64,000 bases of DNA, from positions 39,245,204-39,309,203 of the forward strand of contig OX381710.1 of NCBI GenBank assembly GCA_947462335.1. The letters run 5' to 3'. This DNA comes from Harmothoe impar (lineage: Eukaryota > Annelida > Polychaeta > Phyllodocida > Polynoidae). A program made the position numbers and the translations under genes. Shown piece by piece: positions 44,453 to 54,365 of this stretch. The notes beneath the pieces are model-generated. The model was not told the DNA's origin and made no database searches. It worked only from the letters and a program-made list of their open reading frames with translations. The stretch's first letter is position 1. Each line of letters begins with the position of its first letter.

Positions 44453-46315
44453 TCATTCTCTCTCACCTTCTCCCAATAACGCCGCTCTGTTTTCAGGAGT
44501 GATTGGCGGGTTGAGAGGGTGAGAACCTTCTATGGCCGCAAGTTCTGTTTCCACAGGTGTCGTCTTAGGACATAGGTGTCCACATAGTATACCGGTAGCT
44601 TTAGTGATAATCGGTCTACTTATATAATATTTCTTCATTGCCCACCTACAGTAGCACAGCATTACCACTCCAGCTATAATGGCAATTAACGCCAACCCGG
44701 TCCCAATCATTCCCCAATAAGTAGGTAATACAATAGGCATAGCTTTAGGTAGGTGCCATTTATACAATTCAATCATAGGGACAGTGATCCGTCGTTTCAA
44801 ACTTAATTCACTATGATAGTGGGGGTCTATTACGTTTGGCCAAGTGAAATTTATAGGAGGAAGTTTCATTGGTTTAACAGCTGTTATTGTCATTCTGGTA
44901 TAGCCTATGTCTACTCCTCTGATTCTCCAGTCATTTGCTTCTAACACACATAATCTGCTTAGGTACATCATTTTAAGTCCTGTGACGGGAATGCGTTTTG
45001 GGGTTTGTCCCGGACACCTCTGAATGACTGTAACCGGCCTATAAGCAATTATAGTAATTTGAGTTATGTCGGTCACTGACCGATGTACCACCGATGCCAC
45101 CTTTGGTTTTTGTTCAATTGAAACGTTACAGTTTATTGGAGGCTGTCCTAAAATGAGTTTATGTTCACATCCCTCTCCCACCTGTTGGGTAGTAGGGTAA
45201 CAAACCACTGGTTCCTTACCGGCACATGCCTCTGGATCTGGTACAAAAGCAATGCTGTTCACAGTAGATAATGCAATTTTGTTCTGTCCGTTCAGTTTTC
45301 TTAACAAATTATTATTATATGGTACAGGGAAATAAGCCAAATTGTAACCTAGGAATTCTTCTGTAGACACTGCAGGTATTATAACCCTAAAAGCAAGCTC
45401 TCCGTTCTGTTTTTCCCAAATGGGTTGGATCAACAGGAACTGGTAATACCAATGGGTAGATAGGGTAAAATGTCCGCGTTTGTTTAGAATATTTAATATG
45501 AGTTGAAGTTGTGCTGGGGGTAACACTTCACGAGTCAAAAAACCCCTTTCTAGTTGTATACGTTGTTGGTGATAATGGTGGGCTGCGACATTGAAATCAT
45601 TTGCAACCATTTCCATTAAATCTATTGATTGGTCTAAAATGCGTTGTATTTGTAACATTCTTATTGCCTGTAGGTAATTGTGCACACCTTGTTCATATTC
45701 CATTAATATTCGATATAGATCTTTTGTTTTGTTGGTCAGAAAGTCAATATCATGTCTATTTTCGTTTACATATTTCCTGGTAGAGTTCATAATTGTCAAC
45801 ATGTTATGTTCGTTTTGCATTATATCCTGTTCCCTATCTGCCATTCTGTCCACCTTATGTGCCAATTCTTGTACGTCTTCATCCATGGCCGACCCAAAAA
45901 TTGTTTTTCCTAAACGTGCAAAAATGTTCATTAAACCTCTCTTGCGTCTGTTGTTTACAGCCTGTTCTGATGTAGATATATCCATTTTTAAGTCAGCGTC
46001 AGTCAGTATAACGTCCTTTATCTCTAGTTGTCCTAACCGTAGTAGATTGTCTATAGCAGATAACCGCAATCTCCAGATCATGATGTCATGTTTCTCTGTA
46101 TGACTCCCTGCTCCCGAGATCTGCACATTAATCCTGTCACGTAGTCCGCGCAGATCCGGCACCGTTGGTGGTTGAATGACAACTATAACTGTCCATATTC
46201 CTGATACTACCCTTACTTGTCCAGTTTTGGTTATTAATACACCGTCGTCATGCAGTATATCTCCCATGACACAGGACAGCAAACACAGCCATGACCATAA
46301 GGCTAGCCACCTCAT
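44453..46315 (-). CDS. env: Env-like class I fusion glycoprotein (baculovirus F/errantivirus type)
   Basis: The open frame extends nine codons upstream to a GTG. The first ATG, 46315, gives 620 residues and starts with an ideal signal peptide (RWLALWSWLCLLSCVMG). A basic furin-type site RRKR at residues 123-126 is followed at once by GLMNIFARLGKTIFG, a glycine-led hydrophobic stretch typical of the fusion peptide in the F/errantivirus Env family. Then comes a long helical heptad-like region (about 145-235). Cysteines concentrate in the C-terminal half. Several N-glycosylation sequons are visible (NST, NKT, NVS, NFT). One transmembrane segment lies at about 533-556, followed by a cytoplasmic tail of some 60 residues. 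Known members mediate pH-triggered membrane fusion. It is presumably expressed from a spliced RNA, but I could not identify the splice sites. Family identity is inferred from architecture. Confidence 0.8.
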   Translation of the reverse strand: MRWLALWSWLCLLSCVMGDILHDDGVLITKTGQVRVVSGIWTVIVVIQPPTVPDLRGLRDRINVQISGAGSHTEKHDIMIWRLRLSAIDNLLRLGQLEIKDVILTDADLKMDISTSEQAVNNRRKRGLMNIFARLGKTIFGSAMDEDVQELAHKVDRMADREQDIMQNEHNMLTIMNSTRKYVNENRHDIDFLTNKTKDLYRILMEYEQGVHNYLQAIRMLQIQRILDQSIDLMEMVANDFNVAAHHYHQQRIQLERGFLTREVLPPAQLQLILNILNKRGHFTLSTHWYYQFLLIQPIWEKQNGELAFRVIIPAVSTEEFLGYNLAYFPVPYNNNLLRKLNGQNKIALSTVNSIAFVPDPEACAGKEPVVCYPTTQQVGEGCEHKLILGQPPINCNVSIEQKPKVASVVHRSVTDITQITIIAYRPVTVIQRCPGQTPKRIPVTGLKMMYLSRLCVLEANDWRIRGVDIGYTRMTITAVKPMKLPPINFTWPNVIDPHYHSELSLKRRITVPMIELYKWHLPKAMPIVLPTYWGMIGTGLALIAIIAGVVMLCYCRWAMKKYYISRPIITKATGILCGHLCPKTTPVETELAAIEGSHPLNPPITPENRAALLGEGERE

Positions 46316-47189
46316 GATGTTGCTTAGTTGGCAAAGAGACACAAACTGTTGGGGGGTTAGTGACTGACTGAGCTATGTGAGTGTGTAAGTTGAGACCCAG
46401 GAGTTGTAAACTACCAGTGGGCGTGGTGCTTGTATAAGTAACTGGTTATTCAAACACCTCATCTAAAATTACCCCTGTAATGGTGTTTGTTAGTATTGTG
46501 TTAAAACATTCCACCCTGCAAGTTGCACAGTACTATTGTTTAGACAGCCATTTTGGTCGGCATTTATGGGCCCCCCCCCTTTGGTTAAGTGGTTTGTAAA
46601 ATCCTGTAATTGGCGTTCCCTTAGCCACACTTAGTTCTGAGTAAGGCTATTGTGTTAGTTCTATATATGTCTTCTGGGAACACTAGTTGAGGGGGAACAA
46701 TGTGTGATAGTTGGTTTGCTAAAAGCTTTCTTAGTCCTTATTTTGGTGGTGCTTCTAAGTGGTACTCTGTTTTATTGTGCCATGAATGGTTCTTAGTTTA
46801 CATCTTCTAAAAATAATGCTATTTCAAAGTCTTCCTATTTTAGTATTTTCTTTTAACAATGCTGACTATGGCCTCCTCCCCCTTTAAAATACATTCATAC
46901 TCCCCTGTGAATGTAATCCCAAACGCAGCGTAATGTGATATAGCAACTTTTAAAGCTTGAGTTTCTGGCATTCTGTACCTTGTTTAAAGCACGACTTTAG
47001 TGTTCTTTATAGAACCACTGTTTTTTATACAATACATTCTGTATTAAGTAACCAGGCCAGCGGCCTAGGCCAGTTAGGCGGTGTAACACCCGTTAATGAG
47101 TAACTCCTAACTGACCCTTCCTTTTCTATAACAATAACTTATATACAAAATTACGTTTTGTTATCATAACTAAAATACAGCCTTCAATA
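46316..47189. other. Spacer between pol and env in the retrovirus
   Basis: About 870 bp without a supported gene, AT-rich. A spacer of this length could contain the env splice acceptor, for which several minus-strand tracts would qualify. None is clearly better. The shorter spacer at 44258-44452, between env and the polypurine tract, is likewise empty. Confidence 0.5.
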
Positions 47190-50100
47190 TTATATCCAAT
47201 AATAACTGTCAAATTCATCCATACAATCCCATTCGAGAGCAGCCATTTCCAGAACAGACAGCAGTTTTTCATCCTCATCCTCAGATAACGCCACACATTC
47301 GTAATCTAGGGATGCTACTTGGTGTAAGCCAGTTAGTCTGTCATCATCGTCACTCTCGCCAGAATCAATATCCCTATTTTGAATTGGTAGCATGGTGGTG
47401 GGTTTATACGTAGGATCTTTGTGTAAATCTGCATCCCCACTTTCTACAGATTCAGAATCGGAATCACTAAAAGTCACTGTTCGAGCCATATTAGGCCCAG
47501 AAACAATATTATTTTTTCTGGCTCTGGTGATTGGACCCTGATATGACGAGCTTTGGTCATCGTCCCTGTTTAATTGCCGGTCATAATTTTCTCCCCTTTC
47601 TAATCTTTGAACAACCTGCGGCCTCGGTGGGGTGGGCAGTGGCGGCGCAAGTGGAATATAAGGTTCGTTTGGGGCGGGGGGTATTTCCTGGGCTGGTGGG
47701 TCATGTGGCACTGGCAACGGTGCAATGACAATTTCCCCCTCCTCTGGTGGCCTTAAATTCCCATCTATACCCGTCACCCATTTTGGGCCCAGCAACAATG
47801 GGTGGTACTCAGTTGGTGCCACATTACGAGTTTGGCGCGCCTTTGTTCTAGTAATTGGTTGGTTTATATCTAAAGGGATGGTAGCTGTAGGGGCAGGTCT
47901 TAGCCTATCCATGTTTACCGTAATCTCTTTCATGTCATTTCCCACTAGTTTCACAAGAGGGCCGCGTATTCTAGTAATTAAATAACCATGCTTGTATTTT
48001 GGGGCAAAAGTGGTAGGTTGTTGTTCCCTAAGTAGTACCTGCTGACCTATTTTGTACAGTGGAGCCGCTGGTCTCTCCCCCATTTTCCCCAAATTTCTCT
48101 CCTGTTGCTTCCTCACATTTTCTTTGGCAATATTATAATTACCTGCCAGTTCATCTACCCTTGCTGCCAATACCTTCATCTGTTGTTCCTCGTTCAGAAT
48201 AGGGGGTGCTGACGCTACTGGTCTTGACTCTCTACCATGGTGAAGGTAGAAAGGGGTGAATCCAGTGGCAGCAGAAACAGAATTTCGGTATGCATATAGC
48301 GCTGCCGGAAGTGCTGTCTCCCACTCATTTGCTTTGGCATTAACTAACTTTCGTATGGTATCTTTCAAGGTGCGATTATAGCGTTCTACGCGCCCGTTTG
48401 TGGCGGGATGTCCCCCGGAAATTAATCTGTGCTCTATATGGTGATTTTCTAGATAAGCCCCCAAATATCTGTTTTTCAGCTCAGACCCCCTGTCACTCAG
48501 TAACACCTGTGGGAAACCATGTGTCGGTATGTAATTAAGCTTGATGAAATCCACTACTCTATCTGCCCTTTTGTCTGGTATAGGGTGGACTTCCGGCCAG
48601 CCCGAGAAATGGTCCATGGTTACTATGGCGTAACGGTTTCGGTTTCTGGACAGTGGGAGGGGCCCTATTAAGTCTATACCCACCAGCTCATTTGGCCTAG
48701 AAGGTATGGGCATACTTTGTGGTGGTGGATATGTTCTCCCTGGTCGGTTAACTGCACATGTGGGGCATTGGGTGACCTCGTGATATACCTCTTTCTTCAT
48801 ACCCTTCCAAATGTAGGCCTCCTGTAACCTTTGGTAGGTTTTATCAATACCTAAATGGGCCAACTCCTCGTGTACCGCCTTTATCAAAGGGACAGTTAAT
48901 ACTGGTGGCACAACGATGCGGGGGTACACTGGCCTCCCTGGAGGAGGGGTAAGGGTGTATAACACTCCATTTTCTAATACCCACTCCCCTTCCCCCGCAA
49001 TTGCCTCTTGATACTCAGGCATTTCCCTTTGGGCTTCAGTCAGCAACTCTCGTCTGAGGTGGGGGTCTGTCCATGGCACCTCTACCGCGGCTTGGGCGAG
49101 GTTAACTTCCGGTTTTACCTGGATTCGAGACAGCATGTCGGCACGTACATTATAACACCCCCTCCTATATTCAATGGGAGCACCATATTCGGCTAGTAAC
49201 ACCGCCCATCTTTGGATCTTTGTATTGTGGATTTCAGCTAAAAACAATGACTTCAGCGGTTTGTGGTCAGTTATGATGGTAAACTGTGCGCCATGCAGGT
49301 ATGGTCTTAACTTCTTAAGCCCATATATTACTGCATAGGCCTCCTTTTCCACAGTGGCCCACTTCAGCTGTCCCTCTTTCAGTTGTTTAGAGAAGTACTG
49401 GACGGGCCGCTCTACCCCATCCCCATTATCTTGTGCTAGTATTCCCCCTATACTAAAATTGCTGCTGTCCACATATAGTCTATAGGGCTTACTGAGGTCG
49501 GGGTAGGCCATCACCATGTCGGATGTCAGAGCCTCTTTTAGGGTCTTCCAAGCACTGTGTTCTTCTTCTCCCCAGCTGAACGGTATTCTCTTCCTCGTGA
49601 GTTTAACGAGGGGAGCCACTATTTTTGCGAATTGGGGTATACAAATTCGATAATAGTTTGCCATTCCCAAGAACCTCTGTACCCCTTTCACGTCGACAGG
49701 AGGTAACATGTCCCGAACTGCTGCTACCTTTTCAGGGTTTGCACATATGCCCTCTTTACTTACAATATACCCTAGTAGCTTGAGTTTCTCTTTTCTGAAT
49801 TTGCATTTTTTCACATTGAGTGTGAGGCGGTGCTTTTGTAAGGACTGCATGACCTGTCTGAGGTGTTCAGTGTGTTCCTCTGGGCTTTTTGAGTATACTA
49901 CTATGTCGTCTAAGTATACCATGGCATACTTTCCGAGGTGTGGCGCCAATACAGAGTTGATGTATCTCATCCAGGTGCCTGGAGAGTTACAATGCCCAAA
50001 CGGCATCACATTGAACTCATATAACCCCCGGTGTGTAATAAATGCTGTCACTTCTTTACTCGCCTCCTCCACTGGCAGCTGCCAATAGGCAGATTTCAGA

Positions 50101-50867
50101 TCCAATACCGAGAATTGTGTGCTGCCAGTGAGTGAGTCAAATATATCCTGGATATGGGGAATAGGATGTGAGTCCTTCTTGCTCACACTGTTTGCCAGGC
50201 GATAGTCCACAACAACCCTTATGGAATCATCAGGCTTTGGGACTATGATAATAGGTGACGCCCATGGGGAGTGTGATGGTCTGATTACCCCCTTCTCTAA
50301 CATACTATCTATCTCCTGGTCTACTGCGTCTCTCAAGTGCAAGGGTATTCTATAGGGCCTTCTTCTAGTGGGAGTGGCATTACCTGTCTCTATTTTCATT
50401 TTCACTGTGTCTGTGGTGGCTATACTATCTTTGTCCTCATCAAACAATTCTGGGAATTCTGTCTTCCACAAATCCCCTTCTTCACAAACTCCAGCTACTT
50501 CTAAAGCATTATCTACACAGGCCCCCCAAGGGTAAGTTGTCCCTACCAACGTTACTAGTTTGTTAGTACAATCTATTTGTGAGTGTAGCAGAGTAAGAGA
50601 GTCAATTCCCAACAGTAATTCGTGTCTCAAACCTTCAGCAACATACAATGACAGTGACTCACCTAGGATGGGGATGGTTGCCACTCCTCTCGTCTGCAGC
50701 TTGTGTCCCGAGAGAGACTGTAGTGGTGGTGCCTTCCTCAGCACGGCGGGGTAATGAAACTGCTCACACAGTCTCTTCCATGTATCATAGTCTATCATCG
50801 ATCTACTAGCGCCAGAATCCAACAATGTGTGTAATGGTTGTCCTCCCACCATAATATTTAAACACAC
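47190..50867 (-). CDS. pol: Pol polyprotein: protease, reverse transcriptase, RNase H, integrase
   Basis: 1225 codons counted from a GTG at 50867. The frame is open further, up to the gag stop, so it is probably made by -1 frameshifting. Aspartic protease: LLDSGAS (D17). RT: motif A VLDLKSAYWQ (D256), motif B with MPFGHCNSPGTW, catalytic YLDD at 318-321. RNase H: D467, E507/E509, D534 and D577. Integrase: zinc domain H666-x4-H671 with C701-x2-C704, then D732, D792 and E828, with 35 residues between the last two (DD35E). A GPY/F-like module is suggested by IRGPLVKLVGN, with no chromodomain. The last 200 residues are Pro- and Asp-rich and unrecognised. All catalytic residues seem present. The enzymes copy the RNA genome and insert the DNA. 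Confidence 0.93.
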   Translation of the reverse strand: MCLNIMVGGQPLHTLLDSGASRSMIDYDTWKRLCEQFHYPAVLRKAPPLQSLSGHKLQTRGVATIPILGESLSLYVAEGLRHELLLGIDSLTLLHSQIDCTNKLVTLVGTTYPWGACVDNALEVAGVCEEGDLWKTEFPELFDEDKDSIATTDTVKMKIETGNATPTRRRPYRIPLHLRDAVDQEIDSMLEKGVIRPSHSPWASPIIIVPKPDDSIRVVVDYRLANSVSKKDSHPIPHIQDIFDSLTGSTQFSVLDLKSAYWQLPVEEASKEVTAFITHRGLYEFNVMPFGHCNSPGTWMRYINSVLAPHLGKYAMVYLDDIVVYSKSPEEHTEHLRQVMQSLQKHRLTLNVKKCKFRKEKLKLLGYIVSKEGICANPEKVAAVRDMLPPVDVKGVQRFLGMANYYRICIPQFAKIVAPLVKLTRKRIPFSWGEEEHSAWKTLKEALTSDMVMAYPDLSKPYRLYVDSSNFSIGGILAQDNGDGVERPVQYFSKQLKEGQLKWATVEKEAYAVIYGLKKLRPYLHGAQFTIITDHKPLKSLFLAEIHNTKIQRWAVLLAEYGAPIEYRRGCYNVRADMLSRIQVKPEVNLAQAAVEVPWTDPHLRRELLTEAQREMPEYQEAIAGEGEWVLENGVLYTLTPPPGRPVYPRIVVPPVLTVPLIKAVHEELAHLGIDKTYQRLQEAYIWKGMKKEVYHEVTQCPTCAVNRPGRTYPPPQSMPIPSRPNELVGIDLIGPLPLSRNRNRYAIVTMDHFSGWPEVHPIPDKRADRVVDFIKLNYIPTHGFPQVLLSDRGSELKNRYLGAYLENHHIEHRLISGGHPATNGRVERYNRTLKDTIRKLVNAKANEWETALPAALYAYRNSVSAATGFTPFYLHHGRESRPVASAPPILNEEQQMKVLAARVDELAGNYNIAKENVRKQQERNLGKMGERPAAPLYKIGQQVLLREQQPTTFAPKYKHGYLITRIRGPLVKLVGNDMKEITVNMDRLRPAPTATIPLDINQPITRTKARQTRNVAPTEYHPLLLGPKWVTGIDGNLRPPEEGEIVIAPLPVPHDPPAQEIPPAPNEPYIPLAPPLPTPPRPQVVQRLERGENYDRQLNRDDDQSSSYQGPITRARKNNIVSGPNMARTVTFSDSDSESVESGDADLHKDPTYKPTTMLPIQNRDIDSGESDDDDRLTGLHQVASLDYECVALSEDEDEKLLSVLEMAALEWDCMDEFDSYYWI

Positions 50868-50887
50868 TCTATTGTCCAGCGCAGCTC

Positions 50888-52252
50888 CTAGTTTTTTTGA
50901 CTATACATGGGTTGAGCAGTTGGTTGGTCACGACCTTGTCCCACTGGGTAGGGGTTCCCCCCATTGCTGTTGTTGTAGTAATTTCCGCCATTCTGGTCGT
51001 TGGTGTAATAACCTCCGGCGTCTTGGTTTCCTCCATTTGGATAATAACCTTGGTTATTTGATGCCATGTCTTGTTCCCTTCTGCGACACTCGTGCTGAAA
51101 ATGGCCTTTGTCTCCACAGTACCAGCATTCCCCGTCCCCCATGTTCCTCCTGGGTGCGCCTCGGCCCATTCCACCTCCACGGCCTCGTCCTCGTCCCCCT
51201 CTTGGTCCCCCCCGGTTGTCATAGCCTTGACGCCCAGGTTGACCAATTTGGATCCAAATGTTGGGCTGTGAACCCGTGGGGAACGGCCCAGGTGTTGGGA
51301 CGTTGTTGTGGGCTGCAGTATTGTAGGTAGGGGCGTTAGTGGAGGTATACCCCGGAGCTGTTGACATGGAGTTGAATGCAGGGTTTGGTGTCACGCGCAT
51401 TGCAGCTATTTGGTTTTCTAAGAATGCAGTCGCCCCGGTCGGATTGTAGTATGCTTCAGAACCACCTGTTGCCCCTAGGGTATTTGGGGATGTAGATTCC
51501 TTTTTTGCTAAAGCTTTGACTTCTTTTTGTAGACTTTTAGTGATGTGCCAATTTTCTACAATTTTATCCCTGAGAGCAGCATCTAGTCCCCCCTCCTGTG
51601 GTATTAACGTTGGTGGGGGTGGCGGTAACGCAGCTTGTTCTGCCGCCTGTATCTCGTCTCCTAGTCCTAGGGCCACTGCACCTTGATTCGCCATCGTGGC
51701 CGCTTTCTTATAGTCTTTCGGTTTTTGGAAAAATACATGAGCTTTGAGTTGTTTGTTCTGTAGTCCCTGGATGTAAATGCGAGTAAGTCTTGTTTTTCTT
51801 GTTGCATCCTCAATTTGAGCCTGATCATATGCTTTACCTACTGCATCCTTGAATCTATTGCCGTAATCAACCACGTCCTCGTATGGTAGTTGAGTTAACT
51901 TGTCCACTTTGTCTCTCAACAACTCTAATTCCTCAGTACCTAGGTAGTTAGTGGTGATGTATTCCTTAGCCTTTGACCATTTGCGCTCTTCCTCAGTCAG
52001 TGAGAACAGATACTCTCTAACCAGCGTGGCCAAAGGTTCAGATACTAGATATCCCACCATTTCTAATACTAAAGCATCCGAGGCTTTTGTAAAGTTCGCC
52101 GTGTGGTCCACAGCGCGGATCCAGGTCCTTAGGGTTGCTTTGTTAGAACCATCCACAACTCCTATATTTCTACCATGTTCCCTAAGGGTGTGTCTCATGC
52201 TCTCATTTAACTCCAGAGTCAGTCTTTGTTCGTCAGTAGTTGGGGGTGCCAT
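50888..52252 (-). CDS. gag: Gag-like structural protein with zinc knuckle
   Basis: 454 residues from ATG 52252 to a TAG at 50888-50890. The N-terminal two thirds is helical and resembles retrotransposon Gag capsid (about residues 35-190). A Pro run is at 209-214. A Gly/Arg-rich segment (about 348-370) precedes a single CCHC knuckle (C376-x2-C-x4-H-x4-C389) that would bind genomic RNA. The tail is Asn/Gly/Tyr-rich. It ends exactly at a slippery heptamer that leads into pol. Expected to assemble the particle. Starts 42 bp downstream of the primer-binding site. Confidence 0.88.
   Translation of the reverse strand: MAPPTTDEQRLTLELNESMRHTLREHGRNIGVVDGSNKATLRTWIRAVDHTANFTKASDALVLEMVGYLVSEPLATLVREYLFSLTEEERKWSKAKEYITTNYLGTEELELLRDKVDKLTQLPYEDVVDYGNRFKDAVGKAYDQAQIEDATRKTRLTRIYIQGLQNKQLKAHVFFQKPKDYKKAATMANQGAVALGLGDEIQAAEQAALPPPPPTLIPQEGGLDAALRDKIVENWHITKSLQKEVKALAKKESTSPNTLGATGGSEAYYNPTGATAFLENQIAAMRVTPNPAFNSMSTAPGYTSTNAPTYNTAAHNNVPTPGPFPTGSQPNIWIQIGQPGRQGYDNRGGPRGGRGRGRGGGMGRGAPRRNMGDGECWYCGDKGHFQHECRRREQDMASNNQGYYPNGGNQDAGGYYTNDQNGGNYYNNSNGGNPYPVGQGRDQPTAQPMYSQKN
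50891..50897 (-). other. -1 ribosomal frameshift heptamer at the gag/pol junction
   Basis: The minus strand reads A AAA AAC immediately before the gag TAG, in the correct gag codon register. The pol frame is the -1 frame and is open from this point with no stop. A AAA AAC is a canonical X-XXY-YYZ slip site. A downstream stem between gtgtgt and acacac (about 38 bp downstream) is possible. No folding was computed. Confidence 0.8.
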
Positions 52253-52293
52253 GTTGTAGCTTATCCAATATTACCCTGTATAATAAGTTCCAA

Positions 52294-52311
52294 GTCCTGC
52301 CAAGATCGCCA
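52294..52311 (-). other. Primer-binding site
   Basis: One base after the 5' LTR, the minus strand reads TGGCGATCTTGGCAGGAC. It begins with TGG, complementary to a tRNA CCA end. The implied tRNA 3' end is gtcctgccaagatcgcca. I could not assign the tRNA with confidence; a serine type is a possibility. Confidence 0.7.
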
Positions 52312-52312
52312 C

Positions 52313-52731
52313 TGTAATATAGGATAGCTCTACCAACTACAATCCCTTGGCAGTACCCCCTCTACTCAATAAGAACACAACTTGTCGGTTTGACTCCAGT
52401 TTCCACTCTGCTTTATTTCTAACAATCTCAAACACAGCTCACCCCTCCAGGGTGTGGTCCTTATTCTCTTGACCAATCACATACCTCCACACAGTCCCCT
52501 TCTATTCTAGGCGTCTATTTATAACGTAGGGTCTGTGTGGCCTCCACCCTGTTACAACATGTAACCAGGTAGGGAGGTCTATATATACTCTGGATGCTTT
52601 TAGTAGTCCTTGTATTCAGTGGTGGTATAGTCTCTGCACCTATACATAGTAACCAGTATTGAACTAACAATAAAGATATATACTTATTCATTTAGTACGT
52701 AATATAGATACACATATAATCACCCATTACA
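52313..52731 (-). repeat. 5' LTR of the endogenous retrovirus
   Basis: 419 bp, same sequence as 43823-44241 by eye. TATA-like box at 52578-52588 and AATAAA at 52412-52417 on the minus strand. Transcription would start here and run toward lower coordinates. Confidence 0.95.
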
Positions 52732-54089
52732 CGCCGCATTAGGAAAGCCCAAAATCAGAATATAAATAAAATTTGAATTTTAGACTTTCTTTTTTTATTC
52801 CCTCCGATGTGAAATCCAGAGAAGAAGAAAAAACAGGAAAAAAATAAAAGATTTATATTATGATATACCGAAAGAAAGCTAAAATCAACAGGCAAACAAC
52901 TATTTACTTTTCAGTAAGGTAAAATGGGACTTATGTACCTTCTCGACCATGTACCTTGAGTCAACCACTTTGCCCTGCTTTTAGTGCCAAGTTACAGCCA
53001 TAAGAATCTGTTGAATTGGTATTTACCCTATTTTCCCTAGTAGAATAGAGGGAGATTCAGCTTTCTGCTACTTAACAAATTTGGGGACACAATTCTTCTT
53101 CTCTCTGACGGATGCCTGATATACCGTGTATAATCACCTTTTGCTGTATTTTTTAACCAATAATGGGTAAACTCCAAGCCAACCCCCAAGACCCCAGGGC
53201 TTTTTGCTTGATGATGGTATCGGTGACTGGTATGTTGTTAATTGGTATGAAATATTTTCTTAAAAAGTATTTATATTCTAGATTGTTACATTTGGATGAA
53301 ACAACAAATTGATTTGAAAAAAATCCATATGTGATTACCCAGTCTAGTGAACCTGTGAAAGGGATGTTCTTATATGTCAAGGTGGTTGACTCAAGGTACC
53401 AACGTGGTTGGCTCATGGTACTGGAGCCGACAAATTTAACACCTTTTTCATGTTAAGCCAATAGGCCCTAATGTCTTAAACTAAAAATTGGGGACCTCAA
53501 TTTTTATAATGCCTAGGAGTTGAGAAAAAAAACTTGACCATCTTTGGGGGACCCATACTGGTTAGCTTACTACAGTATAGGTCCCAAAATACCTCACAGC
53601 TGGAACACAAGTCCAAGTGGTCGACTCATGGGCACTTTACCCCACCTAAATATTATTGTATTTCTATTGTCAGACCATCCTTTCTATTGGGGGTGGTCCT
53701 TTTTATTTTTCCCTCCGACATTGGGATATACAGGCTTTCTGTACAAAAAATAAGTAAAATGCCCAGAGGCTAACTTTTATTTTATTTTTTTATTTTTTTA
53801 TTTCGTCCTCCGTACGTTGATAAATTTTTGAAGGATCCGTAACCCAAATTTAAAAAAAAGTGTGGCCTAATCAGTCATCACCAAAAACAATACAAGCGTC
53901 CCAAAATGGGAAGCGATTGTTCTGCATACGCCCCATATAACATGAAACATTATATAAAGCCCACTAAAATAATTTTGATCAATTGCAGTTGAAATTAAGA
54001 ACATGGTTTCCCAACCCTTGGTGCAGAGTAATTACTCAAACTGCAGGCACATTCCTCATCTTGACACATCCTCCATCCCTCCCTTGTAG

Positions 54090-54136
54090 CGTTCACGGAT
54101 ACGCTCCCAGCCCAGTAGCGCCCCCTGGTGACTCAG
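54090..54136 (+). CDS. Candidate 47 bp exon
   Basis: An acceptor (tccatccctcccttgtag) and a strong donor (GACTCAG|GTGAGTG) surround an open stretch that reads VHGYAPSPVAPPGDS. The segment overlaps a CTCF-like motif, so the sequence could instead be conserved for that reason. There is no homology and no partner exon. Confidence 0.25.
54117..54130 (-). promoter_or_regulatory. CTCF-like core motif
   Basis: agcgccccctggtg is the reverse complement of a close consensus CTCF core (CACCAGGGGGCGCT). A related agcgccccct is at about 54660. Confidence 0.35.
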
Positions 54137-54365
54137 GTGAGTGTCACCAGGTGGCGGCAGTGTCATCGCACCAGGCCCTCCCACCTGGGAATGTGAACCT
54201 GGAGATCTGGGGATCTGGGGCTCTTGACTCCCCACTAATGGTCTCTGGGTGCTGCTGTCTAACCCTGGGAGTCAGCACAGCTGGTAACGACTGCACAGAG
54301 CACCAGGGTACCTCCGGGCTGCTGCTGCTGCCATGGGGCTGGGATATATCAGCCTGTTTAGTTTA

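Larger units (their letters stand above)
43823..52731 (-). mobile_element. Full-length env-bearing Ty3/gypsy element (errantivirus-like endogenous retrovirus)
   Basis: 8909 bp bounded by two 419 bp LTRs with TGTAAT...ATTACA ends and flanked by CGCC (43819-43822 and 52732-52735). On the minus strand the order is LTR, primer-binding site, gag, pol, env, polypurine tract, LTR. All three genes are open and I could find no difference between the LTRs by eye. Both point to a very recent insertion. Pol order (protease, RT, RNase H, integrase) places it in Ty3/gypsy (Metaviridae). The env type resembles errantiviruses. It sits in a Harbinger-type MITE 38 bp from that element's end, so it landed after that transposon. 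Confidence 0.93.
43785..53867. mobile_element. Harbinger-type DNA element (about 1.17 kb) interrupted by a retrovirus
   Basis: Left end GGCCACACTTTTTTTTTAAT... at 43785 faces its reverse complement ending ...AAAAGTGTGGCC at 53867. The inverted match extends about 32 bp to the ttacgg word, with one or two differences in the T tract. TAA flanks both sides (43782-43784 and 53868-53870), the TWA target duplication of PIF/Harbinger elements. Without the 8.9 kb insertion and its 4 bp duplication the element is about 1170 bp. The long right part has no transposase frame but contains internal inverted copies of a ccttgagtcaaccac word (about 52956 and 53381). Confidence 0.78.

Noticed and set aside
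45678..46103. 141-codon plus-strand frame inside env
   Set aside because: Shadow of the env gene on the opposite strand.
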